A stretch of 33,765 bases of DNA from an uncultured Planctomycetota bacterium. GTDB taxonomy: Bacteria > Planctomycetota > UBA1135 > GCA-002686595. Shown in pieces: positions 7,966-17,582 of the stretch; positions within the stretch are counted from its first letter, which is position 1; each line of letters starts with the position of its first letter. A program made the translations under genes and the position numbers. The stretch covers positions 1 to 33,765 of the forward strand of contig CAIYPP010000041.1 of NCBI GenBank assembly GCA_903928115.1, read 5' to 3'. The notes under the pieces are model-generated. The model did no database searches and was not told the DNA's origin. It worked only from the letters and a program-made list of their open reading frames with translations.

Positions 7966-8981
7966 GCCTGCGTCTGCGCGGCGACGAGCGGGTGCTCGTG
8001 CGCGTGCCGGACTGGCTCGGGGATCTCGTGATGGCGGAGCCGGCGTTGCGCGCGCTCGCCCAGCGCTGCGGGCGCATCACGCTCGCGGGAAAGCCGCGGC
8101 TCATGGAAGTCCTCGGCGACGCGCTCCCGGGCTGTCCGCGCGTCGATGCGAACGAGCTCCGAAACTGGCGCGGGCATGACGTCGCGGTGCTCTTCACCAA
8201 CTCGTTTCGCAGCGCGTGGACTGCGCGGCGCGCGCGCATCCCGCGCATCATCGGATGGGCCCGCGACGCGCGCGGCTGGCTCTTGACGCATGCGTTCGAG
8301 CCCGCGCGGGAACGAGGCTCCGCGCCGCTCGGAATCGGCGTCGTGGGGCGGGGCGCGCGCTACCTGCCGCGACCGTTCGGCTCGACGTGCGTCGAGCTCG
8401 TGCAGTGGCTCGGCGCGAGCGTGGTCGACCCGCGTCCGCGGCTCCGCGCGACCGTGCAAGCTCGGGAGCGTGCGAACGAGCGACTCTCGGGCTTTGGAAT
8501 CGCTCTCGATGCAAAGTTCACAATTGTGAATTGTGGCGGACGCCCCGGCTCGACGAAGGCCTATCCGAGCGAGCTCTGGATGCGCGCGCTCGCGCCGCGC
8601 CGTGAGCCACTCGTGCTCGTCTGTGGGCCGGGCGAGGAGGCTTCGCTGCGCGAGATCGCCGCGAGCCTCAGCAACGCTCACGCTTGCATCGAGGAGGTCG
8701 CGGGCTTGCCGGAGCTCGTGGCGCTGTGCGAACGCGCGTCCCTCATGCTCACGGCGGACAGCGGCCCACGGCATGTCGCGGCAGCGGTCGGGACACCGCT
8801 GGTGGTCGTGTGCGGCCCGACGGATCCGCGCCACACGGCGGACTTCACGCACGCGACGCGCATCGTGCGAATGCCCGTGGCATGCGGGCCCTGCCATCGC
8901 GAGACGTGCTCCCAAGTCGGTGAGAACGCCCTGCGTTGCATGCGCGCCGTCGATCCGCTGCGCGTCGGAGCGTTCGAGTGA
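7962..8981 (+). CDS. Second heptosyltransferase-like protein, glycosyltransferase family 9
   Basis: A 339-residue GT9 protein, diverged from the preceding gene but with the same layout. It opens with VRVPDWLGDLVMAEPALRAL, has a central NCGGRPGSTKAYP loop where WaaF has PGAxxGxAKxWP, then TADSGPRHVAAAVGTP and a Cys-containing MPVACGPCHRETC tail. It probably adds another heptose or related sugar to the LPS core. It is read from a GTG that overlaps the preceding stop; the same frame is open upstream only as a shadow of the previous gene. An AT-rich perfect palindrome (8517-8530) lies within the codons of the central loop. Confidence 0.82.
   Translation: MSLRLRGDERVLVRVPDWLGDLVMAEPALRALAQRCGRITLAGKPRLMEVLGDALPGCPRVDANELRNWRGHDVAVLFTNSFRSAWTARRARIPRIIGWARDARGWLLTHAFEPARERGSAPLGIGVVGRGARYLPRPFGSTCVELVQWLGASVVDPRPRLRATVQARERANERLSGFGIALDAKFTIVNCGGRPGSTKAYPSELWMRALAPRREPLVLVCGPGEEASLREIAASLSNAHACIEEVAGLPELVALCERASLMLTADSGPRHVAAAVGTPLVVVCGPTDPRHTADFTHATRIVRMPVACGPCHRETCSQVGENALRCMRAVDPLRVGAFE
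8517..8530. repeat. Perfect 14-bp AT-rich palindrome inside the second heptosyltransferase gene
   Basis: TTCACAATTGTGAA is perfectly self-complementary and 10 of its 14 bases are A or T, in a region that is otherwise strongly GC-rich. It encodes FTIVN just before the donor-binding loop. It resembles a dimeric regulator half-site pair, but a coding explanation is sufficient. Confidence 0.6.
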
Positions 8982-10678
8982 GTGCGTCGCGCTGGACGCG
9001 TGTGGATGGCATCTGGGCACTCGCGCTCGTCGCGGTGGCCTTTCTGCTGCGTCTCCTGTTCCTCTACTCCTTCGAGGGCGCGGGCTGGCCGCACTCCGGC
9101 TTCTACGAGGGCGACGCGCCGGTCTGGATCGAGTGGGCTCGCGCGCTGCGGGCGGGACGTTCCTTCGAGTTCGACTTGCCCGTTCGTGCGCCGGGGATGG
9201 CGTTCCTGATCGAGTTCGCTGGCGGCGAGCTCGCGGCACCGTTCACGGGGCTGAAGACGGCGCTTTGCGCCGCAGGCGCCGCTACCGTGGGGCTCTTCTA
9301 CGTCGCGCTGCGCGCGTTCGCGGAGCGCCGCGTGGCGGTGATCGCAGCGGCGCTTCTAGGCCTGTCGTTCGGCCAATTGCAGCTCGCGACCTCGCTGAAC
9401 AACGAGGCTCCGTACTTGTTGCTCGTCGTCGGAGCGCTCGCGATCCACGCATGGACTCGCGAACGACGCACGCTGGGCTGGGCTGTGACGCTCGGTGTCC
9501 TGCACGGAGCCGCCAACCTTCTGCGCTCCGAGCACGTCGGCTTCGTAGTGCTGCTGCTCGCCATCGAGCTCGTGCGAGGTCGCGCTGCGCTGCGCCGCAT
9601 CGCCGCAAGCGCCGCGGTGACGATGCTCGCGTTGGTGGCGGTCTCGTTGCCGTGGATGTTGCGCAGTCACGCAGCTCTCGAGCGCTTCAATACGATCGAG
9701 CCCCGACCGATCCCGTGGGAGAGCGCACGCCCTGCGTGGAGCCCCGAGGCACGCGCCGCGCTGCAAGCTCTGCCGGCCTTCTCGCGCGAAGGGCTGTTCT
9801 TGATGTTGAGCGATCGCGTGCGACGCACGAGCGCGTCGCGCGTCGAGCGCGCGGACCTCGATCGCTTGCTCGACGAGGCCTTCGGCTACCGCCCCGAGCC
9901 GCTCGGAGTGTGGACGCTGTCTTCGGCGAAGGGACAGCTCGACTTCACGCTCGCCAACCAGCTCGGCGGCGACGGCGGATTTTCGCGCGCCGGACTCTCG
10001 GACGACTTCGACAAGGATCCGCCGTTCGCGTTTGGCCGCCCGACGCACACGCGCGTGTGGCTGCACGGCTACCGCGCGACTTGGGATCGGATCGCGGCGG
10101 AGCCGGCGGCGTGGCTCGCACTCCTCGTGCGCAAGCTCCAGCGCTTTGGCGACGGGCTCTTCACCGGGTTCGGCGCCGCGAACGCGCCGCTCGGGATGGA
10201 GCTCTCGCGCGCGCCCATCGACCTCTCCGTGAGCCGCGTGCGGCCGCTGGCGTGGCAGGGCGTTCTAGCACTGCTCGCGATCTGTGGAGTCGCGCTCGCG
10301 TGGCGACGGCGCATCGCGGGCGACTGGCTCTTGTGGCTCGCGTTCAAGCTGCTCGTGACGGTCGCGTTCTACGGCTACGCGCGACAAGGCGTCACGGCGC
10401 AGCTCGCGCTCTACGTGCTCGTGGCGTTGTCGCTCGACGCGCTGATCGCGCTCATTCCGGCGCATCAACAACGCTGGCTCGTGCGTCCGCTTTGGATCTT
10501 CGGTCTCGTCATGATCGCGGACATCGCGCTCGAAGGGCTCGATCGACGCTCCTTCGATGTTCGCGCGGTCGGCGGTGCCCGCGTCGTGGCTGCGCAGCAG
10601 TGGGGCTCTGGTGGCTTCGAATGCCAAGGCGCGATCGAGCTGAGTCCGGCCCCAGACGGCAAGATGGGGGAGCGATGA
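8978..10678 (+). CDS. Polytopic GT-C glycosyltransferase (GT39/ArnT-like)
   Basis: A 566-residue multi-pass membrane protein. A first helix at about 11-31 is followed by a loop containing GFYEGDAPVWIEWARAL. An acidic residue in the first extracytoplasmic loop (D46) is the expected catalytic position of GT-C enzymes, which use polyprenyl-phosphate-linked sugars. At least eight further hydrophobic segments follow, with a soluble stretch at about 235-400 and helices resuming before a short hydrophilic C-terminus. I do not recognise a specific substrate. The GTG start overlaps the heptosyltransferase stop (GTGA), and its TGA overlaps the STT3-like ATG. Likely roles are addition of a sugar to LPS core, lipid A or a lipid-linked glycan on the periplasmic side. 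Confidence 0.72.
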   Translation: MSASRWTRVDGIWALALVAVAFLLRLLFLYSFEGAGWPHSGFYEGDAPVWIEWARALRAGRSFEFDLPVRAPGMAFLIEFAGGELAAPFTGLKTALCAAGAATVGLFYVALRAFAERRVAVIAAALLGLSFGQLQLATSLNNEAPYLLLVVGALAIHAWTRERRTLGWAVTLGVLHGAANLLRSEHVGFVVLLLAIELVRGRAALRRIAASAAVTMLALVAVSLPWMLRSHAALERFNTIEPRPIPWESARPAWSPEARAALQALPAFSREGLFLMLSDRVRRTSASRVERADLDRLLDEAFGYRPEPLGVWTLSSAKGQLDFTLANQLGGDGGFSRAGLSDDFDKDPPFAFGRPTHTRVWLHGYRATWDRIAAEPAAWLALLVRKLQRFGDGLFTGFGAANAPLGMELSRAPIDLSVSRVRPLAWQGVLALLAICGVALAWRRRIAGDWLLWLAFKLLVTVAFYGYARQGVTAQLALYVLVALSLDALIALIPAHQQRWLVRPLWIFGLVMIADIALEGLDRRSFDVRAVGGARVVAAQQWGSGGFECQGAIELSPAPDGKMGER

Positions 10679-12822
10679 AGCGCGCGCTTTGGATCCTGTG
10701 CCTCGTGCTCGTCGCGCTCACGGCGTTCTTCGCGCGCAGCGTGCAGCATCGGCGCGTGCAGCTCGCGGGCAGCGAGAGTTGGATCACGACCGACCCCGAC
10801 AGTCTTCACCAGCTGCGACGCATCGAGCGCGTGTTCGAGGAAGGGCTGCCCGTCGCGGAGTTCGATCCGCTGGAGTCCTGGCCGCGTGGCAGCGCGATCC
10901 CCGCGCCGCCGTACTACCCGCTGGTGGCGTACGTCGCGCTCGCGCCCTTTGCGCCGAGCGACGCGGCGGAGCGACACGTGTGGTTGGAGCGAGCTGCGTG
11001 CTGGCTGCCCGCGCTCTTCGGCGTGCTGTCGGCCTTGGCCGCCGCGTGGGCTGCGCGAGCGCTGCTCGGCGATGCCGCCGGGCTCTTCGCGGGGCTCTGC
11101 TTCGCCGTCGCGCCGGGCGCGATCCAGCGTTCCTGCGTTGGAAACGGCGACTATCACAGCTGGTCGACGCTGCTCGCGATTCTGCAGCTCGGCTTGCTCG
11201 GCGCAGCGTGTGCGCGCGGAGTGTTGGAGGATCGGCGGCGTGCGCTCGCTTGGGGCGCGGCACTCGGCGTGCTGCATGGACTCGCCATCGGGTCTTGGAC
11301 TCCTGCGCTGATTCAGCTCGTCGTCACCGACGCGGTACTGGGCCTGTGGATCGTTGCGCACGTCCGCACAGCGCGTTTCTCGGCGCTCGCGCTGTTTGGA
11401 ATCGCGCTTCACGTGGTGGCGCTGCTCGTGCTCCTGCCCGCGGTGCTCGCGAGTCCGTGGCGACAGAGCGAGCCGTGGATGCTCGTGAACCTCTCGTGGG
11501 CTCACGCGGCGTACATGTTGATCGCGGCCGCGGTGTTTCTGCCGCTCTTCCATCGATCGACGGCGTCGTGGCGTGCGCGCTATCCGTGGATCGTGCTGAC
11601 GGCGCTCCTAGGTCTCGGCGGCGCGTTGTTCGCGAGCGGCGCGGGGCCCGGCGCGGCGCTCCGTGAGGCGTTCGCGTGGCTCGGGGCCGAGACGACGTTC
11701 ATGGGGCAGGTGGCCGAATCGGCGCCGCTCGTCGGCGCGGGCGCGGGCTGGAAAGTGACGTTGTTCCTCGGCTTCGGCGCGGTGATTGCGCCGCTCGCCT
11801 TCCTTGCGCTCGTTCGTCGCGCTTGGCGCGAGTCACGGCATGACCTCGCCGTCGGCTGCGTCGCGCTGCTCGCGTTCGGCACGATGGCGGCGCTTCAGAT
11901 GCGCTTCGCCGAGCTCGCCGTGCTTCCGCTCGCGCTCGCGTGTTGGTCGCTCGTGCCGCAGAGCCTCTCGACGCGCGCTCTGGCGCTCGCGCTCGCCGCG
12001 GTCGCGGCGCTCGGGTTCCACGCGCAGGGCGTGAGCTCGACCGTGCGGCGCTTTGTGAACGACCCGCCTTTTGGTGACTCGGTCGCGAAGCGCGCCGCAC
12101 GCCGCAGCGCGGATTGGCTGCGCACCAACGCGCGGCCCGACGAATGCGTGCTCGCGCTGTGGGGACAGGGACACGCGATCACGTGGGCGGCGAGGCTGCC
12201 GATCGTCGCCTCGCCCTACGGCTCCTACGTCGGCGAAGAGGAGTTCCTCGACTCGTTCCGCTTCTTTGCGGCCCGCGAGCCCGAATCGGCCGAGGCTCTG
12301 CTCGAGCGGCGCGACGTGCACTACGTGCTCGCGACGAGCGATCTCGACGAGCAGTGGGGCTCGATCGCGCGCGCCGCCGGTGCGGATCCGAGTGCGGACG
12401 GTCTGCGCGGCTCACTCGTTCCGCGACTCCAACTGCAGGCGGAGCCGCTGGGTTTCCTCCGGCTCGTTCACGTGCCGCCCGAGGTGGACGAGCGCCGCGC
12501 GCGCGCAGGCTCGGGCCCGCGCGAGCCGGGTGGATTGCTGTACGAGCGTGTCGCGGGAGCGCGCGTCGAGGTGCGCGGAACGCCCGGCGAGGTGCTCGAA
12601 GTCGGCGCGACGCTCCGCTGCGGCAACTGGACTCTGCCTTACCGTGCGCGCGCGGTCGTCGGTGCGGACGGCGTCGCGCGTCTGCGCGTGCCTTATTCGG
12701 ATGCGGGAGCCGGAGATGTGCGGCTCGATGGGGGATTGCAGGCCCGACTGGGAGCTCGCCCGCTCGCGCTGCGCGTCAGCGAGTCCGCCGTGCTCTCCGG
12801 CGCGCTCGTGCGCGTCGAGTAG
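10675..12822 (+). CDS. STT3/PglB/AglB-like oligosaccharyltransferase family protein
   Basis: A 715-residue membrane protein with about 12 hydrophobic helices (1 to about 470) and a soluble periplasmic C-terminal domain. STT3-family landmarks appear in order: TTDPDSLHQLRR (D40, D42) in the first loop, GNGDYHSW (D159) in the second acidic loop, QVAESAPL (E348) matching the SVSE/TIxE motif, and LWGQGHAITWAARLPIVASP (495-514) at the place of WWDYGxxI..RPVVANN. The WWDYG core is altered to LWGQG, so acceptor recognition may differ from N-X-S/T sequons. Family members move a lipid-linked oligosaccharide onto protein Asn. Here the gene is the last of an LPS-core operon, preceded by a GGGGGAG Shine-Dalgarno sequence and coupled by ATGA. 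Protein glycosylation or another polyprenyl-glycan transfer is inferred. Confidence 0.72.
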   Translation: MKRALWILCLVLVALTAFFARSVQHRRVQLAGSESWITTDPDSLHQLRRIERVFEEGLPVAEFDPLESWPRGSAIPAPPYYPLVAYVALAPFAPSDAAERHVWLERAACWLPALFGVLSALAAAWAARALLGDAAGLFAGLCFAVAPGAIQRSCVGNGDYHSWSTLLAILQLGLLGAACARGVLEDRRRALAWGAALGVLHGLAIGSWTPALIQLVVTDAVLGLWIVAHVRTARFSALALFGIALHVVALLVLLPAVLASPWRQSEPWMLVNLSWAHAAYMLIAAAVFLPLFHRSTASWRARYPWIVLTALLGLGGALFASGAGPGAALREAFAWLGAETTFMGQVAESAPLVGAGAGWKVTLFLGFGAVIAPLAFLALVRRAWRESRHDLAVGCVALLAFGTMAALQMRFAELAVLPLALACWSLVPQSLSTRALALALAAVAALGFHAQGVSSTVRRFVNDPPFGDSVAKRAARRSADWLRTNARPDECVLALWGQGHAITWAARLPIVASPYGSYVGEEEFLDSFRFFAAREPESAEALLERRDVHYVLATSDLDEQWGSIARAAGADPSADGLRGSLVPRLQLQAEPLGFLRLVHVPPEVDERRARAGSGPREPGGLLYERVAGARVEVRGTPGEVLEVGATLRCGNWTLPYRARAVVGADGVARLRVPYSDAGAGDVRLDGGLQARLGARPLALRVSESAVLSGALVRVE

Positions 12823-12842
12823 CGCATCCGCGGCGCCCGCGC

Positions 12843-12848
12843 GTATCC
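12843..12848 (+). promoter_or_regulatory. Candidate -10 box (TATCCT) close to the crotonase start
   Basis: TATCCT ends 10 bases before the ATG at 12859, in the 36-base gap after the glycosylation operon. Transcription from it would start about 3-4 bases before the ATG. There is no Shine-Dalgarno sequence in the gap. Confidence 0.35.
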
Positions 12849-12858
12849 TCTTCGCCCC

Positions 12859-13677
12859 ATGAGCTACATCGACGACTTTCCGGCCGACGTCCCCGATCAA
12901 CCCGAGCTCGTCACCTGCGAGCGCGACGGCGACATCGTCACGCTGACGATCCAGCGTCCCGACGTGATGAACTGCCTCTCGTTCCCGACGCTGCGTCGGC
13001 TGCGCAAGCTGTGCCACGAGCTCAAGGGCGACACGAGCGTGCGCGCGATCTTGATCACCGGCGCGGGCGACAAGGCGTTTTGCGCCGGCGCGGATCTGAA
13101 GGAGCGCAAGACGATGCCGATGGACCGGGTGCCGCACTTCGTCAAGAACATCCGGCGCGTCATGGATGACGTGGAAGCGCTTCCGCAGCCCACGATCGGC
13201 CTCGTGAACGGCTTCGCGTTCGGCGGCGGCACCGAGCTCCTGCTCGCGTGCGACCTGCGCATCGCCGCCTCGCACGCGCAGCTCGGCCTCACCGAGACAT
13301 CGCTCGCGATCATCCCCGGTGCCGGCGGCACGCAGCGCCTGCCGCGCTTGATCGGCAAGGCGCGCGCGAAGGAGCTGATCCTCACGGCGCGCAAGCTCGG
13401 AGCGGCCGAGGCCGAGCGCATCGGGCTCGTCAACTTCGTCGCGGACGAGGGCAAGCTGCGCGAGAAGGGTCTCGAAGTGGCGCGCGCGATCGCGGCCAAC
13501 GGTCCCGTCGCGGTGCGCGCGGCGAAGCGCGCGATCGACGAAGGTTGCGAGCTGCCGCAGGGCCAAGGCCTCGAGGTCGAGGCGCGCTGCTACGAGCTCG
13601 TGCTGCCGACGCAGGACCGCAAGGAAGCGCTCGCCGCCTTCGCGGAGAAGCGCGCGCCGCGCTACACGGGCTCGTAG
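12859..13677 (+). CDS. Enoyl-CoA hydratase/isomerase (crotonase), AUH/LiuC-like
   Basis: A 272-residue cytoplasmic crotonase. The oxyanion-hole segments are AFCAGADLKE (73-82) and GFAFGGGTELLLACD (118-132). Both Glu residues used in hydratase chemistry are present: E126 and E146, the latter in GLTETSLAIIPGAGG. The stretch TETSLAIIPGAGGTQRLPR followed by AKELILTAR closely resembles the AUH/methylglutaconyl-CoA hydratase subgroup. A role in leucine or isovalerate breakdown, or general beta-oxidation, is therefore plausible. An acyl-CoA dehydrogenase gene is 19 kb away in this window, too far to call a pathway cluster. It is transcribed alone and converges on the YkgJ-type gene 25 bases downstream. 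Confidence 0.88.
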   Translation: MSYIDDFPADVPDQPELVTCERDGDIVTLTIQRPDVMNCLSFPTLRRLRKLCHELKGDTSVRAILITGAGDKAFCAGADLKERKTMPMDRVPHFVKNIRRVMDDVEALPQPTIGLVNGFAFGGGTELLLACDLRIAASHAQLGLTETSLAIIPGAGGTQRLPRLIGKARAKELILTARKLGAAEAERIGLVNFVADEGKLREKGLEVARAIAANGPVAVRAAKRAIDEGCELPQGQGLEVEARCYELVLPTQDRKEALAAFAEKRAPRYTGS

Positions 13678-13702
13678 TCGCCCGCGAGCCCCATCGAGCG
13701 AC

Positions 13703-14131
13703 TCACGAGTACCACTCGTCCGTCTCGCGCGCGATCCGCTCGACCTCCTCGCGGGGGACGAGCGGGCCCTTGTCGATCCCCGGGCAGCACTCCTTGACCG
13801 GCCCCTTCCACGTCTCCTCGACCAAGTTCTCGGTCCAGAAGGGCCACGTGCGGCACTGCTTGGGCCGCACCGGATAGATGTCGCAGCGCCCCTGTGCGTT
13901 CAGGAACGGGCACGCGGGCGTGTCCATGCGCAGCGTGGGGAAGTGCCCCGGCACCTTCTCGCAGTAGCGCCCGAGGAACTCCTTGCGGGAGATTCCGAGG
14001 AATGCGGGGATCTCGCGCAGCTCGACCTCGGAGAGCGACACGTAGGTGTACTCGCCGTGGTTCTTGCAGCAGTTGCCGCACTGCGTGCACTCGAAGCGTA
14101 AGCCCTTGTCGTACCAAGGTTTGTGTTCCAT
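13703..14131 (-). CDS. YkgJ-family cysteine cluster protein
   Basis: A 142-residue cytoplasmic protein of the YkgJ / CxxCxxCC-domain family, thought to bind zinc or an iron-oxygen or iron-sulfur centre. FECTQCGNCCKNHG near the N-terminus (about 13-26) is the defining cluster. Further Cys residues follow in CPFLN, RCDIYPVRPKQCRTWPF and ECCPG, the typical downstream set. The length is normal for the family, whose function is not established. It is divergent from the FHA-sigma54 regulator across 142 bases and convergent with the crotonase. Confidence 0.88.
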   Translation of the reverse strand: MEHKPWYDKGLRFECTQCGNCCKNHGEYTYVSLSEVELREIPAFLGISRKEFLGRYCEKVPGHFPTLRMDTPACPFLNAQGRCDIYPVRPKQCRTWPFWTENLVEETWKGPVKECCPGIDKGPLVPREEVERIARETDEWYS

Positions 14132-14221
14132 GTGCGGCGGCGCACGCCGAGCGCGCGCGGGTGTGTGCGGTTATCTTGCAGTTTCCGGCTGGGTAGAGCC
14201 GACCGAGCGTGCGATTTCACA

Positions 14222-14234
14222 CCTGACCGTCAGG
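14222..14234. promoter_or_regulatory. Short inverted repeat in the divergent YkgJ/sigma54-activator intergenic region
   Basis: CCTGA-CCG-TCAGG is a perfect 5-bp inverted repeat with a 3-base centre, 39 bases upstream of the regulator ATG at 14274. It could be an operator for either divergent gene, but it is short enough to arise by chance in this base composition. No convincing -35/-10 pair was seen in the same gap. Confidence 0.2.
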
Positions 14235-14273
14235 CGTGGGCGCGGGCGGGCCGACGAGGCGCGAGGCTAACGC

Positions 14274-16328
<2,055 letters not shown>

Positions 16329-16390
16329 CGCCGACGGGCGCCGATCCTCGTGGCCATCGTGCGCCTCGCTGAGGTGCGCAGCAGTGTCTC

Positions 16391-16500
16391 GTGCTTTGCG
16401 ACCGGCTCGGAGAAGCCTGCGCGATCGAGCTCCGCGAGAGCGCTTGGCACATGCATGGCAAGCGGACACGCGACGGTGCCTCGCCCCAGCGGCGTCGCGC
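16391..16500. repeat. Degenerate direct repeat, copy 1
   Basis: It aligns without gaps to 16562-16671 (offset 171). The first 36 positions agree at roughly 26, and short blocks such as CATGC-TGGC and CGACG recur in register further on. Minus-strand translations of both copies share patterns such as HACA.(R/K)R and AGR.AR, but no start or good coding context supports a protein. Confidence 0.45.
16445..16460 (+). promoter_or_regulatory. Weak sigma54-type promoter candidate
   Basis: TGGCAC followed five bases later by TGGCA gives the GG-N10-GC spacing required of -24/-12 promoters. The -24 half is perfect; the -12 half has TGGC instead of TTGC. It lies about 117 bases after the sigma54-activator gene and 260 bases before the DUF4272 gene, on the same strand. 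No upstream activator repeats were identified. Confidence 0.22.
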
Positions 16501-16561
16501 TCACGAGCACGGAATCCCGAGGTGCACGTCGGGCGGGCGACGACGCGTGGGGGATCGCTGC

Positions 16562-16671
16562 GTGCCTCGCGACCCGCGTGGAAAAGCCCATGCAATCGCG
16601 CGACGCGACGCCGCATCGCGCATGCGTGGCGGGTCGATGCTCGACGTCGTTTCGTCCCGGCGGCGCGCGCT
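16562..16671. repeat. Degenerate direct repeat, copy 2
   Basis: Partner of 16391-16500 at a fixed 171-base offset. It may be a decayed duplication or one member of a dispersed intergenic element family. Only these two copies were noticed in the window. Confidence 0.45.
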
Positions 16672-16709
16672 CGCCGCGGAGCCCGGCGTGCGCGGCCGCG
16701 TCGGCCTGC

Positions 16710-16715
16710 TACTCT
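16710..16715 (+). promoter_or_regulatory. Candidate extended -10 box (TGC-TACTCT) for a leaderless DUF4272 mRNA
   Basis: TACTCT is preceded by TGC (extended -10 form TGnTAnnnT) and ends 7 bases before the ATG at 16723. That places the expected transcription start at or next to the start codon. No Shine-Dalgarno sequence fits in the space. Confidence 0.42.
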
Positions 16716-16722
16716 GCGCGCG

Positions 16723-17445
16723 ATGGCACGCCCGAACGCTCGTGAGATCTCCGCCCGCCTGTTGGTCCTCGTCCGCGTTGTCCAGTGGGACGCGAGTGCG
16801 CCCGAGGAGGGTGCCGACGTCGCCGCGCTCGCCCACGGAGCCGCGCGCGCCGAGGCCGACCTGCGCGAGCGCGGCCTGTGGGAGCTCGCCACGGAGAGCG
16901 AGCAGCGCTTCCTGACGCACAGCCCGCTCGAAGCGGACGAGCGGATGCGCGTCGACGCCTCATGGTCGCTCGAAGCGCTCGCGCCGCTCTCGTGGGCGCT
17001 CGGCCTCGTGCCCGAGCTGCCGCCCTACGAGGCCGTGGTCGAGCCTGAGTTCCTCTCGGGCTTCCCCGACGCGTCGCTCGACGAGCTCACCGCGCGCGCC
17101 CAGCCGCGCAGCGACGCCGAGCGCGACCGTGCCCGCTCGCTCGCCGAGCTGTGGCTCTGGCGCGCCCGCACGCGCGAGCTGATCGAGCGCCGCACGCCGC
17201 CGCCGCGCGGCTTCAAGTCCTTCGACGAGATCGTCCGCAAGGCCGCCGCGAACGGGCAGCGCCAAAAGCTGCTGGACACGCTCATCGATGGCGACTTCGC
17301 GCTCTTCGGCCGGGCGTACCGCGACCTCGATCCGCAGGCTTTCGCCACCGTCCGCTCGCTCTCCATCGAGCGCCTGCGCGCCCACAACTGGCTCTGCGGC
17401 CGCGCGCCCGAGAATCGCTGGGACCGCACTCCGATCGACGCGTGA
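16723..17445 (+). CDS. DUF4272 family protein
   Basis: A 240-residue soluble protein that reads as a full-length DUF4272 domain. Family landmarks are an early E-RGLWELATESEQRFL segment, a central DASWSLEALAPLSWALGL-V-ELPPY block, LAELWLWRARTRELIE, FDEIVRKAA, and a C-terminal DGDFALFGRAYRDL... IERLRAHNWLCG. The function of the family is unknown, and members often lie near toxin-immunity or stress genes. No signal peptide or membrane segment is seen. The same frame is open far upstream as a shadow of the sigma54-activator gene, so the Met at 16723 is chosen because it begins the conserved domain and sits just after a TAnnnT box. Confidence 0.85.
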   Translation: MARPNAREISARLLVLVRVVQWDASAPEEGADVAALAHGAARAEADLRERGLWELATESEQRFLTHSPLEADERMRVDASWSLEALAPLSWALGLVPELPPYEAVVEPEFLSGFPDASLDELTARAQPRSDAERDRARSLAELWLWRARTRELIERRTPPPRGFKSFDEIVRKAAANGQRQKLLDTLIDGDFALFGRAYRDLDPQAFATVRSLSIERLRAHNWLCGRAPENRWDRTPIDA

Positions 17446-17567
17446 GAAGGGCTGCGGGCTCGGCGCCGCGCGCTTGAGAGAGCCGCGTGGCCCCGCAACC
17501 TCGCTCGCTCCGTTGGGAAGGCGCTCGGGACGCTCCGCAGCCCCGCGGGACGCTCGCCGCGGGCTGT

Positions 17568-17573
17568 TAGAGT
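17568..17573 (+). promoter_or_regulatory. Candidate extended -10 box (TGT-TAGAGT) with a very short leader
   Basis: TAGAGT, preceded by TGT, ends 9 bases before the ATG at 17583. It has the same hexamer as the box upstream of the SLC13-type gene. The predicted leader is 2-3 bases or none. No -35 match is visible. Confidence 0.42.
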
Positions 17574-17582
17574 GCTCCCGCC

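Larger units (their letters stand above)
16329..16722. other. Non-coding gap of 394 bases with a degenerate gapless duplication
   Basis: No frame here has gene-like coding character on either strand; the long open frames are extensions of neighbouring genes in GC-rich DNA. The gap holds two imperfect copies of a stretch of about 110 bases (16391-16500 and 16562-16671) at a constant 171-base offset, a sigma54-promoter-like site in the first copy, and a TACTCT box just before the next gene. Confidence 0.55.

Noticed and set aside
8533..10674. Apparent 1429-residue fusion ending in the STT3-like protein
   Set aside because: The first 714 codons are an out-of-frame reading of the heptosyltransferase and GT-C genes. 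The true start at 10675 has a Shine-Dalgarno sequence, an ATGA overlap and a membrane helix.
13705..13719. ACGAGT-ACC-ACTCGT hairpin between the crotonase and the YkgJ-type gene as a terminator
   Set aside because: It lies within the last codons of the YkgJ-type gene, has only 6 bp and no T run.
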